Assembly (NCBI RefSeq): GCF_000213175.1
Contig: NW_009799104.1
Coordinates: 3,654,927-3,718,926, forward strand
DNA from: Neurospora tetrasperma FGSC 2508
Lineage: Eukaryota; Ascomycota; Sordariomycetes; Sordariales; Sordariaceae
Reading direction: 5' to 3'
Length of the DNA: 64,000 nucleotides
In this document: positions 48,438 to 58,724 of the stretch, piece by piece
Layout of the letters: each line of letters begins with the position of its first letter
How positions within the stretch are numbered: the stretch's first letter is position 1
The notes under the pieces: model-generated
Told to the model about the DNA's origin: nothing
Seen by the model: the letters and a program-made list of their open reading frames with translations, nothing else
Database searches by the model: none
Program-made: the position numbers and the translations under genes

Positions 48438-49862
48438 TGTGGGTAGTGGCTGCTTGGATGCTGGGTTGAACTTGAGCGCGTTTGTTGAAAGGGAATTATA
48501 TCTTAAGTAGGTGTGATAAAGGTCCGTGTTCTGCGCTCTTTGTGGCCTATTGAGTCACTGTGATCTTTTAATTCGGTAATGAAGGTGGCGGTTGTCTGGT
48601 TGCGATGGCTCCAGGGTCGTGACAGACACTCAACGTTTGTCGGCTGGTGATATTCGATGGTGAATGTACGACTGGCAGCGTTTGATTGAAAATAGCAGAT
48701 GTTGGCGAAACTGCAGTCTTTTTGTTTACAAGGTAGTGAATTTATCTTGATATTCCCTCCCAAATGAAGTTGTTATGAAGGAGAAGTCGAGACTCGAGAG
48801 GGGGACGGTCATCCAGATCACATACCCCAGATAGGCACGGACGGTTATCAATCCAAAAACAAACTAGGCCTGTTCCGGATCTCGGTTATCTAGCTGATAG
48901 CACTGTATCGACATGGAGGAGGGGGTTTTGTTTGTCTCTTTGACGGAGTCAAGCCTCATGACCCCCGGATCTTCGGGCATCTCCGATGGATCTTTTCGGC
49001 AGCTTCCACATCTCGTTATATCGGACAGAGGAGAGGCACTCCCGTTTTTGGACACTGAGGTATGGCAGAAATACGATAAGAATTGCCTGAAAGAATTCGA
49101 AATCCCCAAGCAATTCACGAAGAAATCAGTCTTCCAGCAAAAAGGGCTGTCAAGGTTGTCAAAGCTGCGAGTCCTTCCAGAGAGGAAGAGAAGAAATCTG
49201 GCTGACCACGGGTTAGGGTTACAGAAGCATGAGATGGTTTGCGGCAGGCACCACGCTGTACCATTCCAATGGGACATTAGATCCCTTCTATTCTATTGCT
49301 GATGACACTACCATATCGTACTGGAAAAGCAGTAACTAATCCATCAAACAGCTCGAATCGTATAATCTATATTACACTTGGTCGGCATCCTTTTCTACGG
49401 TAGGTACTTTGTAATCTTCCTCCATTGTTGACAAACCCCTTACGCCAAGTGGGGCTCAGATGCCGGCCGGCCGGTTGTACCTAACGTTCGACGTCTCGGT
49501 GCAGTTCACAGCGAGTTACAACACACCAACACTGACTAACAAGCATCGTTCGGTGATACGACTGCCGAAGCCAAGCACCCCGCGATGCACTCAATTACAA
49601 ACATGTTGTTCCCCGCCTATCACTTGCTCAGTTCGTGACCAGTTGGTACGACTTTGAAAACCGGTTACCTTCATCTTCCTGTTTCTCTTCTTTCCTCTTC
49701 CTGCTGGCTGCTGCTGCTGCTGCTGCTGCATCTTCCTCTTACAACATCTTCTTCCACTCTTCCAGTCCAAATCCCACGATCGAACACCCACCATTTGAAC
49801 AGAATCCCCCAACGTACTTCTTCACAACACCCACCATCAACCAGTGACCACCACCAACCACG
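48438..49862. other. Intergenic region between divergent genes
   Basis: 1.4 kb serving as upstream DNA for both the 2OG oxygenase and the DapA-family gene. A (CTG)n-like run lies at about 49705-49727. The ORF at 48913-49302 is listed separately as doubtful. Confidence 0.55.
48913..49302 (+). CDS. Doubtful hypothetical ORF (129 aa)
   Basis: It opens with an ATG (ACATGG context) and has a mixed composition without low complexity, with a basic central stretch (LPERKRRNLADHG). I recognise no domain. It sits alone in intergenic DNA between two enzyme genes, and its codon usage is not clearly that of the neighbours. It may be a chance frame. Confidence 0.22.
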   Translation: MEEGVLFVSLTESSLMTPGSSGISDGSFRQLPHLVISDRGEALPFLDTEVWQKYDKNCLKEFEIPKQFTKKSVFQQKGLSRLSKLRVLPERKRRNLADHGLGLQKHEMVCGRHHAVPFQWDIRSLLFYC

Positions 49863-50991
49863 ATGACGGCTTCATCAATTCCAGTCCCCCCCAAAGGCGT
49901 CTGGGTCCCCTCCCCCACCTTCTTCACCACGTCCTCCCCCTCCCCTTTCTCCGCTACCCAACCCGCCGTCGACTACGCGACCCAAACAGCCCACACCCTC
50001 TTCCTCGCCCGCTCCGGCATCACCGGCGTCGTCCTCCTAGGTTCCACAGGCGAAGCCATGCATCTTTCCCGCTCTGAACGGTCTCACCTCATCAAGTCCG
50101 TCCGGCAAGGGCTCGACGAGGCCGGCTTCCAGAAATTTCCCATCATGGCGGGTGTCTTGACCAACGGAGGCGTGGAGGAGACGGTGCAGTGGTTGGATGA
50201 TTACAAGGAGGCGGGCGCGGAGTTTGGGTTGGTGTTGGTGCCGGGGTATTTTGGACATGGACAGGGGGTGTGGGGAGAGGGGGGGGAGGGGGTGGTGAAC
50301 TGGTTTAAGGAGGTTCTCTGGGGAATGAAAAATAAGGAGATGGGGATCGTGGTGTATAATTACCCTGGGGTTAGTAATGGGGTGGTGCTGGAGCCGGAGG
50401 GGTATAGAGCTTTGGCCGAGGATCCGAGGGTGGTTGGGTGTAAGATGTGAGTACACTACCCGAGTCTCTTCTGTTCTCGGATACCAGACGAGGGGAGAGC
50501 CCCAGAAAGAGGAAGGCAAAGCAAAGACGTGCTAACAGAGTTAACAAATGTGCAGGTCCCACGGAAACATCTCGCACCACCTCCAAGTCTCTCTCGATCC
50601 CGAAATCAACCACGAACGATTCCGCGTCTTTTCCGGCTTCGGCCAACAACTCGGTCCCATTGTTCGGTATGGCGCAGCTGGCGTTATTGACGGCATGTCA
50701 GCTTACTACCCGAAAACGGTGGTCAGACTATACGAGCTAGCGCAGAAGGACGATCTCAGGCCGTCGGAGAGGGCAGAGCTGAACAAGTTGCAATACGTGG
50801 TGAGCAAGGCCGAGGAGTTTGTTGTCAAGTATGGCTTGAAGGGCATCAAGGAGGCGACGTACAGGGTTGCGGGCTTTGGGGATTTGGAGGCGGCGAGAGT
50901 GCCGGTTGTCGCGAGGATGAGGGAGAAGGAGTGGGAGGAGGGGAGAAAAAAGTATTTGATGGAGATTGAGGAGATTGAGAAGACACTCTAG
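49863..50991 (+). CDS. DapA-family (dihydrodipicolinate synthase-like) class I aldolase
   Basis: Exons 49863-50446 and 50556-50991 give 339 residues. The TIM-barrel marks of the family are present: GSTGEAMHLS at 60-69 (pyruvate carboxylate loop), VVYNYPG with Tyr165, and VVGCK with Lys194 as the Schiff-base lysine; the intron falls one residue later. A late strand reads YGAAGVIDGMSAYYP. In fungi, which make lysine by the aminoadipate route, such proteins are not lysine enzymes but act on other 2-oxo acids (for example 4-hydroxy-2-oxoglutarate, deoxy-sugar acids or trans-o-hydroxybenzylidenepyruvate-like substrates). Residues 128-155 contain a Gly-rich insertion (GYFGHGQGVWGEGGEG). The 2OG oxygenase lies divergently upstream. 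The substrate cannot be told from sequence. Confidence 0.9.
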
Positions 50992-51106
50992 TCTACGAAC
51001 AGGAAGGAAGCAGACATATATATCATTGGAAACAGGGAATATTCGGTAGGTAATGATATGGCTCTCATCACGGCAGCAAAGCGAAAAGGAAAAGAAAGAA
51101 AAAATG

Positions 51107-51211
51107 TGGCCCGTACCGGATTCGAACCGGTATCTTCCGCTCTACCATAATACCGCGTCCAGCAAGGCTATACGCCAGGATAGGTTAGTGTTACCATTAC
51201 ACCAACGGACC
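51107..51211 (-). tRNA. tRNA-like unit 1 (anticodon not determined)
   Basis: On the minus strand, 105 nt begin GGTCCGT and end ACGGGCC-A; these pair over all 7 positions with one G-U wobble. The D-arm GTGT/ACAC with a GG-containing loop is intact (A-box), as is the T-arm ACCGG-TTCGAAT-CCGGT (B-box). A T-rich terminator-like stretch follows. The middle is about 56 nt instead of the usual ~23 and I cannot fold a standard anticodon arm, so it holds an intron or an insertion. Isotype not assigned. A homologous unit lies 1.2 kb away in opposite orientation. Confidence 0.55.
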
Positions 51212-52412
51212 ACAGGAAGGTCCGCGGAAAAGGTGACTTATAGAGGTACCTTCACCCTAGACCGGCGGGAGAGAGTTGGGACGAGGAGCTACCAAGGTCG
51301 CAGCGGCCGGCAGGACAACGGGTCTGGAAGGACGACAGGCAGGAGCAGCAGGCACCATCGGAACTATCTTCAAATAAGTCCGAGTTGCACACCCATGCCC
51401 GTTCTCAACTATGACAACGACCATCTACCGAGTTTCAACAATCCGCTTACGATTTACACTGCTCATCTACTTCTATCCACATCATGCAACACCAGATAAC
51501 ATCTAGAGGTACCCAGCACTTCCTAACCTCCTCATCCGCATTTCCCAGCCCACACTCCAGACTACATTATCTCCATCCCCGGCATCCTATTCATCGTGCA
51601 CCTTCCCTAGCACGCTACAAAAAAGCCTACATCCTGCGCTTTAGTCCACCACACGCACTCCCCGTACAATTTCTAATCCCACCCATCACCTCTGCAGACC
51701 ATCGCCCTCCCATCTAAAGGCATAATCGCCATACTTATGTACCCCATAGTATCGCCCTCGCTCAAAACAAACGGCTGCGATCCGTCGGCAGTCAGTCCGC
51801 CTTGTCGTTGACATGCGTTATGTTCCATAGAGGTACGATTTCGGGCATGATTTGTGGGATCTTGACGGGGTGCGTCGAGGGCAAATAGAGTTGATTCAGG
51901 AACTTGAAACGGTCAAGGAGGCCGGGCACTCGGGCAGGAGGTATATAGGGTAGGTTCGGTGCGATTTGTGGTCCAGTCGGGGGAGGTACCCTACCCTACA
52001 CTACAGGTAGCTTGCGAAACGGCTGCTTGGTGTGACGAGATGGGTGATCAAGTTTCGAAATGTCGGACTGGAGATATATGTATCCAGTAATGGCAGCAGC
52101 CGTACGATAGGGTACATGTGTGAACACCGATGATATAGCGACTGAAATTTCCAGGCCTTTTGTCTTGAGTAAGTAAGTGCTGTATATAGTAGGGTACGAT
52201 GGGAACTAGTGAGGGATGAAGGGGCACCTACATTTATACCTTAGTCGTACCTTCCATCGTTCAAAGCTGACATGAAAGAGTCAAACTGAATCTGGAAATT
52301 CTCGTTAGCCCGGTTACCGTAATACTTCCCACTTACCCCTCTTCATCCCAACTGCCACTGGTCTAGACGTAGGCTGTGGTATACGAGCCACCTTTCCCGC
52401 GCACCTCTCCGT

Positions 52413-52517
52413 GGTCCGTTGGTGTAATGGTCAACACTACCTAATCTGGCGTATTGTCGTGGTGTCCGCGGCTCTACGGCAGCGTGGAAGTTACCGGTTC
52501 GAATCCGGTACTGGCTA
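52413..52517 (+). tRNA. tRNA-like unit 2, probably degenerate
   Basis: 105 nt, the same length as and clearly homologous to the unit at 51107-51211: identical first 19 bases and identical T-arm. The acceptor stem (GGTCCGT with ACTGGCT) has one mismatch and two wobbles. The middle ~55 nt diverges more and again gives no standard anticodon arm. A T5 terminator-like run follows at 52519. It is likely a tRNA pseudogene or a related tRNA-derived unit. Confidence 0.4.
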
Positions 52518-53573
52518 CATTTTTATTCCCCTTTTTCCTTTCTTTTCTCTCTTTTCCGGGTTTTTTTTTTTTTTTTCTTTTTTTTTTCTTTCGCGTTGTG
52601 GCTGGTAATCTACACAATATTATAGCAACCATGAATGGCTTTGTGCTTCTCAAATCTGTTATCAAGGCGAGTAGGTAGTAACGCATTTATGTTCGTCAGG
52701 TCTCAATTGTTGCCCAATCTTCCTCAGTGGCCAGCGTTCATTCGTCTGATGGTTTCATGTCGTGATAGGCTGCTACGGTCCAGTCGTTTGCGGTAGAGGT
52801 AAACGAGGCCTACAGATGAATGGTCGTAGGCCTCATGCATGTATCGTATTGGTTCAATGTTCGAAAGAGGTAGACAAACACGCAAAAGAATGAGAGCCTA
52901 CATAGACAGTGGACAAAAAGATGCTTAGGGTAAATGGCGGGACGAATAGAGAGAGGACATGAGAGGACAATGAGCGAGCATGAGGTCCGTGTCGGATGAG
53001 TTCGCCAGGTTACATTTCTCGCTATCTCCTCCAAACAACGTTGGAACCAAGAAGTTAAGGTTCCCTTTCAATTTGGTTCTGTCAGCTGGCAAAGACCTTT
53101 AATCTTCACGCCGTGTTTGCCTACCAGGTGTGCAAACGTCCTTCATCCTTTGTATGACTGACTGTTCCTCGATGGATGTTTTGTTTAAGGGTTTGCAGCT
53201 TCTGCTAACTTGTCCACCAGGTTTGACTCATTGATAACTGGTCAAACGCTGGTGAATCAGATATTACCTCTACATTATTTCCGCTCCTCCCACTGGATCG
53301 GCAAAGGAGAGACTTCTAGCCTGGACGACAACGAACTTTGACCTGAAAACTGGACAGGAGGCAGCTGGTGCACTCACCTTTTACCCTTCACCCTTCTTCT
53401 TTTCCCATCTCCTGCCCCGCACACCCGATTTCACTTCTTCTTCTGCCTCTATCATCACCAAGAACACCCCTTCTTCCAACGAGCAGCGCCTTTTACCTCT
53501 CACCATCCATCGGCAACAACCCTCACCGCACACGCGCGCGCAACTGCCTCATCGAAGCAACTGAAGTTGCGCC

Positions 53574-55327
53574 ATGGCTTCTCGACAACAGACCTCCCAC
53601 ATGGCCCATGTGCAGCTCATGGGCAAATCGGCAATAGGCCGTCAAGTCGCCGAGCCCATCGTCGTCTCCGAAGAATACATGCAGTACCTGACCAAGCTGA
53701 TCCCATCTACACCGGAACTCATCAAAGCCGGCTTCGTAGTGAGTCCGCTCACGCAGACGGAGCTCCAAGCGAAGATCAAGTGCAAGAAATGCCATAAGAG
53801 ATGTGAGTCCTCACCTCACCGACACATATCGCTGATCGGTCTGGTGCACCGTCACTGACTTTTTCGTTCACCGGCAGGCACAAAACCTGATCGTCCACCT
53901 AGAGACAGAAAACCCTCCCACGCCGGCGAGGGGTCCAGTAATGGCAGCTTTGCCAATGATACTACCTCTACTGCGTCAAACGTTGGCTCGAGCCACACGT
54001 GTAGACTCAGAAGCCATGGCGAGCTGCTTGACGAGGGCAAGCAGACTGAGACTACAGGTACCTCTACAGGTACCAACAGAAAGCAAGGCCAGCAAAATGC
54101 CATCTGCAAATACCACCCTGGACGAGTTAACAACAAGGCAAGTTCTCCTGTCCCTAGGTATCCCACTCACCTCACACCAGAAAACTTCTCACTAACCTAC
54201 CCATCTAGACCTGGACGTGCTGCACCCTCCACGTCTCCCAACCCCCCTGCTCCAGCTCCCCATCTCACACCCCTGTAACCTACGCCCCCGGCATCCTCGA
54301 ATCCCGGTGGCTCTTCCTCCCCACCCCTTCCACTTCCCCTTCCACTTCCTTTAACCCTTCCACTTCCTTTTCCCTTTCCCCTTCCACTTTATTTTCCCCT
54401 TCAATTTCCCCTTTCCCTCTAACTTCCCAACCCTCTTTAAACCCCCAACCCCAGGCGCCACCATCCCCTTCTCAATTCCGCCCCGCCGTCGCCATCGACT
54501 GCGAAATGGGCGTCTCCTCCGACTTCGAATCCGAGCTCATCCGTCTCTCCTTAATCGACTACTTCTCAGGGCAAATCCTCATCGACCGCCTCGTCCGCCC
54601 CAATGTTCCAATGCAACACATGAACACGCGATACTCTGGTGTGACTAGGCAGGATCTCCAAAACGCCATACGCAACAGGACTTGTATCCTCGGTGGACTG
54701 GAAGAGGCGCGCAAAGAGGTGTGGAAGTTTGTCGGGCCGCAGACTGTTGTAGTTGGGCACTCGGTAAGGAACGATTTGAGTGCTTTAAGGTGGATACATA
54801 AACGGTGCGTGGATAGTTTGGTGGTGGAGGAGGGGGTGAGGAGGAAGATCAAGGCCAAGGAGGAGGAGGAGGAAAAGGAGAAGGAAAAGATGAGGGAAAA
54901 GCAGAAAGAGGAGAGGTTGTTGGAGATAAGCTTGCATTGTGGCCCGGGGATGGCGGAGGAGACGAGAAGGATGATGGAGGAGGAGGAGATTAAGGAGAAG
55001 GAGAAGATGAAGAAGATGAGGGGGAAGAGGGGGGAAGATGGCATGTCGTTGAAGGCGCTGACCAAGAAGAAGCTTGGTCGTGTGATTCAAGATGCTGGGA
55101 AGAAGGGGCATGATAGCGTTGAGGACGCTGTGGCGGCCAGGGATCTGATTCATCACCATATTTTAGGTTTGATGCAGAAGGGTAAGGAGAAGAAGGAGGT
55201 CGAGAGCGAGGTCAAGAGGGAGGTCGAGAGCGAGGTCAAGAGGGAGGCCGAGGCTGCTTTTGCTCAGGTACTGGCGGAGGGTACCAGGGATGCGGAAATG
55301 GGTTCTGTTTTTGCCGCTTTCCCATGA
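53574..55327 (+). CDS. rex3: RNA exonuclease 3-like DEDDh 3'-5' exonuclease
   Basis: Exons 53574-53802, 53878-54137 and 54209-55327 give 535 residues. The start at 53574 has a good context (GCGCCATGG). REX3 trims the 3' ends of structured RNAs such as RNase MRP RNA in yeast, in the nucleus or cytosol. Residues about 69-166 carry the REX3 cysteine region: KCKKCHKRC, CKYHPG and, across the second junction, TWTCC. A Pro/Ser-rich linker (about 195-250) leads to the DEDDh domain: AIDCEMG (Asp260, Glu262), VVGHSVRNDL (His347, Asp352) and GHDSVEDA (His464, Asp469). Residues about 375-442 are an unusually long Lys/Glu-rich coiled insertion between the second and third motifs. The second intron uses a GC-AG pair (AAG/GCAAGT), required to bring the YHPG and WTCC parts into frame. 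Confidence 0.88.
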
Positions 55328-55889
55328 GTTGGGATTCTGGAAACGCAGGCAATGGCCCTTCGTTTGGACTTTAACGTCCAGACCAGGCAGCAAAAGCTGC
55401 CTTGGGACTTGAGGTCAGACCATAATCCGTCTTTGGTAGCTGCTAGTGCAGGCGGCGACGGGAGCAAAGCTACCGGGCAGCTGGCAAAGTTGAGAACAAA
55501 GACAGAAAGATCTTGCGTGTATGTAAAGATAATCGAATGTAAGAGAGCAAAGAAAGTAAACCATCAAATAAAATGCCGCTGTAGTCGCTATCACTCATGC
55601 CCTTATTTTCCTGTTACTCCCACGCTGTTGACATCCAATCTCAACTCCGGGTTTTTTGTGTCATGTTAACTTCCTCCTTCTTCTTTTGACTTTCACTCCC
55701 CTCAATTTCCAAATGCTGCCCACTGCTGACCCCATTATTGTCCTTGGGTGTCCATTTTGTCCACAATGGTGGTTTGCTTTGTGTTTCCTGTACAGATCCC
55801 GAGGGACGTAGGCCTCCAAGGATAAGGTAGTACCAAGAAGAGTGCTACTTTCTTGTATGGCGCCGAGTTGTTGGAGGTACCTCTACCTA
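55328..55889. other. Intergenic region between convergent genes
   Basis: 0.56 kb of shared 3' flank between the REX3-like gene and the C2H2 gene. Nothing else recognisable. Confidence 0.6.
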
Positions 55890-57186
55890 TCAACGGCGAT
55901 GCTTTCCCGCGGCACGGTGCCTCTTCAAGCGATCCTTGCGGCGGAACTTCAAGGTGCAGCCGCTGTAAGAGCACGGCATCTCGGGGCTCAAGCTCCATCC
56001 TGTACCAGTCAAGTCCTCAAGTCTGTCATCATGTTTGTCGTCAATGTGACGCTGCATGTCCCGTTTAGTCGCCGATGTATGGCCGCAGGTGCTGATGGGG
56101 CATGGGATGCGATCTGAAGAGCTGGGGCTGGGACTTCTATAGCGGAGGCGGGGGATGTCAGTTTCGTCGTTCGCAAATTCGAGCGTTGGCTCCGGTGGTC
56201 AATGGTAGCTGCGTTTTCAGGAAGCGCTTACTTGGGGCCAGTTGCCGGTGTATGAGACTGTTCCTGGCGTTCTGGGCTTGGAGATGGGGCATTGGCTGCC
56301 CCTGGTGGTACTGATGTCTCTGAGGCTGAGGTACCTCTGCCGTTGGAAGACTGGTCAATAGAGGTAAACAAGTCGAACTCGGTCGAATTGCCGGAAAGGG
56401 TGGCCGGGGACATGCCATTCATTTGAATGTCGACCACACCTCTGTCCATCTGGCTCTGAAGAAGGCTGGAGTCATGGGTGAAAGTGTTGCCAGCTTTCTG
56501 GAGAGAAACCCAGGTCATGAAATTGCTGGAATCAAGGGGAGGGTATGGGTCGTTGCATGGAAAGTCATTGGATGAAGTAGAACAGTGATTTCCTGTCTGA
56601 GGAGAATGGTTGCCATGGGGAAAGGAAGGCGTCCACTGTTCATATGCCGCGGGCGCAGAGGTTGTTGAGGGGGCAAAGAAGTGGTTCGGAATTCGTGATT
56701 GGATGCGCTTGACATCCTCGCAGAGCTGCAAGAACCTCTGGTAATGCCAGGCTTGGAGGGCAAGGGCTTCCTGCATCTGAAGGTGGTGGCTGCCCTTGTC
56801 CTCGTCGGTTTGCAAGAGGGCCGGGTCGATGCGCGAAGAGCCGATTGGACAGCCCTATGGTAGCTCAAAGATTAGTGGACGGGAACGCCTCTCTAACAAC
56901 GACTAACTTGTCGGCATCTCACCAAGTCATGTGGGGTCGTGGTGCTCGTGAATGGAAAGAGCGCATTTCCGGATGAAGACGGTGCAGGGGAAGTCGCAAC
57001 TCTCTGGCTGTGGGCATTTAACAAGGACACCGGTGTTGTCATGAACGCATCGCCGGTGTGGGAAAGATTCGTGGAGTAGTTAGAGTTATGTTCTACCCCG
57101 CCGCTTTCCATTCCAACAGCCCTTTGAGAAGAGCTGGAGGCGGACCCATTCGGGATCATGTACAAAAAATCGACGTGATCTGACAT
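55890..57186 (-). CDS. C2H2 zinc-finger protein (two fingers, probable transcription factor)
   Basis: Exons 57186-56923, 56854-56232 and 56136-55890 give 377 residues. The third exon is short and is found only by following the GTAAGC donor to a CTATAG acceptor preceded by an ACTGAC branch site. It encodes two perfect fingers: C308-x4-C313-x12-H326-x4-H331 and C351-x4-C356-x12-H369-x5-H375, with the protein ending two residues later. That both fingers fit exactly supports the joins. Residues 1-295 are Ser/Thr/Pro/Gln-rich with one helix-like segment around 110-140 (QEALALQAWHYQRFLQLCEDV), as expected for a regulatory region. The fingers are related to the fungal type where the last two fingers sit at the C-terminus. 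DNA binding is inferred; the target is unknown. It is convergent with REX3. Confidence 0.8.
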
Positions 57187-57791
57187 GATACCGAGAATTC
57201 TCGTGTGTCTGCAATGAGTGGTAAAAGCTACAGGTTATAATGTGTACTACGGACTACATTTTGGCAGCTATTGGGCTCCTTTGTCTATTTCTACGGAAAA
57301 TGTAAAGGATGTGGCCGAGGGATTGGAAGCTGTAATTGCGAACCGAGCGACCTTCCTGTCACTAGGTACTTATGTTTCTGACACCTAGCAGACCTCCAGG
57401 GCCTCACTTACAAGGGGTTCACGCGCTAGAGTCGCCGTGAAATAACACCATAGGTCCAGCCTCTTCAGCTGTGCAGGCACTGCCGCGATGGCCTCACGCA
57501 AGATCCCGTCCGCTGACTACGCGAAGCATGTTCACTGACCACAGCGCGTTACAACGTCGGCCAGGAAGGCCTCAAGCGAAATTAGAAGTGAGCCAACCGA
57601 GTAACCGTTATCGATTCAGACCACACACATGTGAGCGTGTCGCGCGCTCATTCGACGGCCTCACCAGCCACACATGGCCTCTATCGCTAGGAAGCAACAT
57701 CGTTGGATGGGTGTTCGTGTTTCGAAACAGGGGCGCAGCCAACATGTTCTCCGATACAAAATAGAGAGAGCCATACCTTCTTGTACTGGAT

Positions 57792-57889
57792 ACATCAACC
57801 CTGGTTTAATTGTTAGCGTGGTTCTTGCTCCACGTCCTTTTCTATGGGGGTTAACAGTACCAAGCTAACAATTAAACCAGGGTTGATGT
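57792..57889. repeat. 98-bp foldback: 26-bp perfect inverted repeats
   Basis: The arm at 57792-57817 (ACATCAACCCTGG...) is the exact reverse complement of the arm at 57864-57889, separated by a 46-nt centre. It looks like a miniature foldback or MITE remnant; no clear target-site duplication is visible beside the arms. Confidence 0.88.
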
Positions 57890-58071
57890 GTAATAATGGT
57901 CGACTGGCTGTGGATTGGATGAAGTCTGGTCGGATACTTGGAGTTTGGATAAGGTATTTCTTTTCCAGCCAGCGCGTCCCGAAGCACCGCACCAGCCGGC
58001 TTAGATGGCGGACTAACGCCAAAGTACAATTTTGGGTGAGTTGCTGCAATGGGCATCGTTAGGATGTTAGC

Positions 58072-58089
58072 GGGGGGGGGGGGGGGGGG
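58072..58089 (+). repeat. Homopolymer G tract (G18)
   Basis: Eighteen Gs in a row, 110 bp upstream of the tRNA-Gly gene. The length is uncertain, as for any such run. Confidence 0.9.
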
Positions 58090-58198
58090 TAAGGCAACAT
58101 TACTGCCCTGAGGGAGAATGTTCAGTTGTCGCCAGAGCGCCAAGTCACCGGCAGAGTCTACATATAATGCCCAAATCAACTTACATTTTCAACAATAA

Positions 58199-58270
58199 GC
58201 GCCAATGGTCTAACGGCTAGGATTCATCCCTTCCAAGGATGAGGTGGGGGTTCGATTCCCTCTTGGCGCA
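58199..58270 (+). tRNA. tRNA-Gly (anticodon TCC)
   Basis: 72 nt with no intron. The acceptor GCGCCAA pairs with TTGGCGC and is followed by A. The anticodon stem CATCC/GGATG encloses the loop CTTCCAA, giving anticodon UCC (codon GGA). The T-arm loop is GTTCGATTC. A T5 run follows at 58274 as a Pol III terminator. Its AATAA leader just before GCGCCA is also seen before the tRNA start at 63982. Confidence 0.95.
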
Positions 58271-58724
58271 ACTTTTTGTCTCTTTTTTCATGATTTCTTT
58301 TTGCTTGTCTTCTTCAGTTTCGATTATCTTCGTCTTCTCTTTTTTTTTTCTTCGTTCTTGTAATATTGTTTTGTACTATCTTTGCATTTGGAGGTTCCGT
58401 GTTATCCACGCAAGCAAGCACGCCAAGGCAGCAACGTCGCCTGATGTGCCAGGCATAACAGAAGCACAGTCATCATGTCCAATAGGTGTCAACGGTTGAG
58501 AACAGCAAACTTCATTGACACGATGGGATTTGAGATCTTTCAGAATTCAGGTACGTCTACATGATTATTCAAAAACTAAACGCATCAAGCAGAATTCGAC
58601 AACAAAAAATAGAGTTTTGCACCAGAGTGAACATCATACAAAGAAATCGCAGCCAAGTTGAACTCCTACGCCTCCGCCTGGTCAATCGTCACCAACGACC
58701 TTCCACACCTCTAGGTGATACCAA

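Larger units (their letters stand above)
50992..53573. other. Intergenic region with two tRNA-like units
   Basis: 2.6 kb between two plus-strand genes. It contains the inversely oriented tRNA-like units at 51107-51211 (-) and 52413-52517 (+), and a pyrimidine-rich stretch at 52519-52595 after the second unit. No supported protein gene. Confidence 0.6.
57187..58724. other. Intergenic region with inverted repeat, G-tract and tRNA-Gly
   Basis: 1.5 kb holding a 26-bp perfect inverted repeat (57792-57889), a G18 tract (58072-58089) and the tRNA-Gly gene at 58199-58270. No supported protein gene. Confidence 0.6.
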
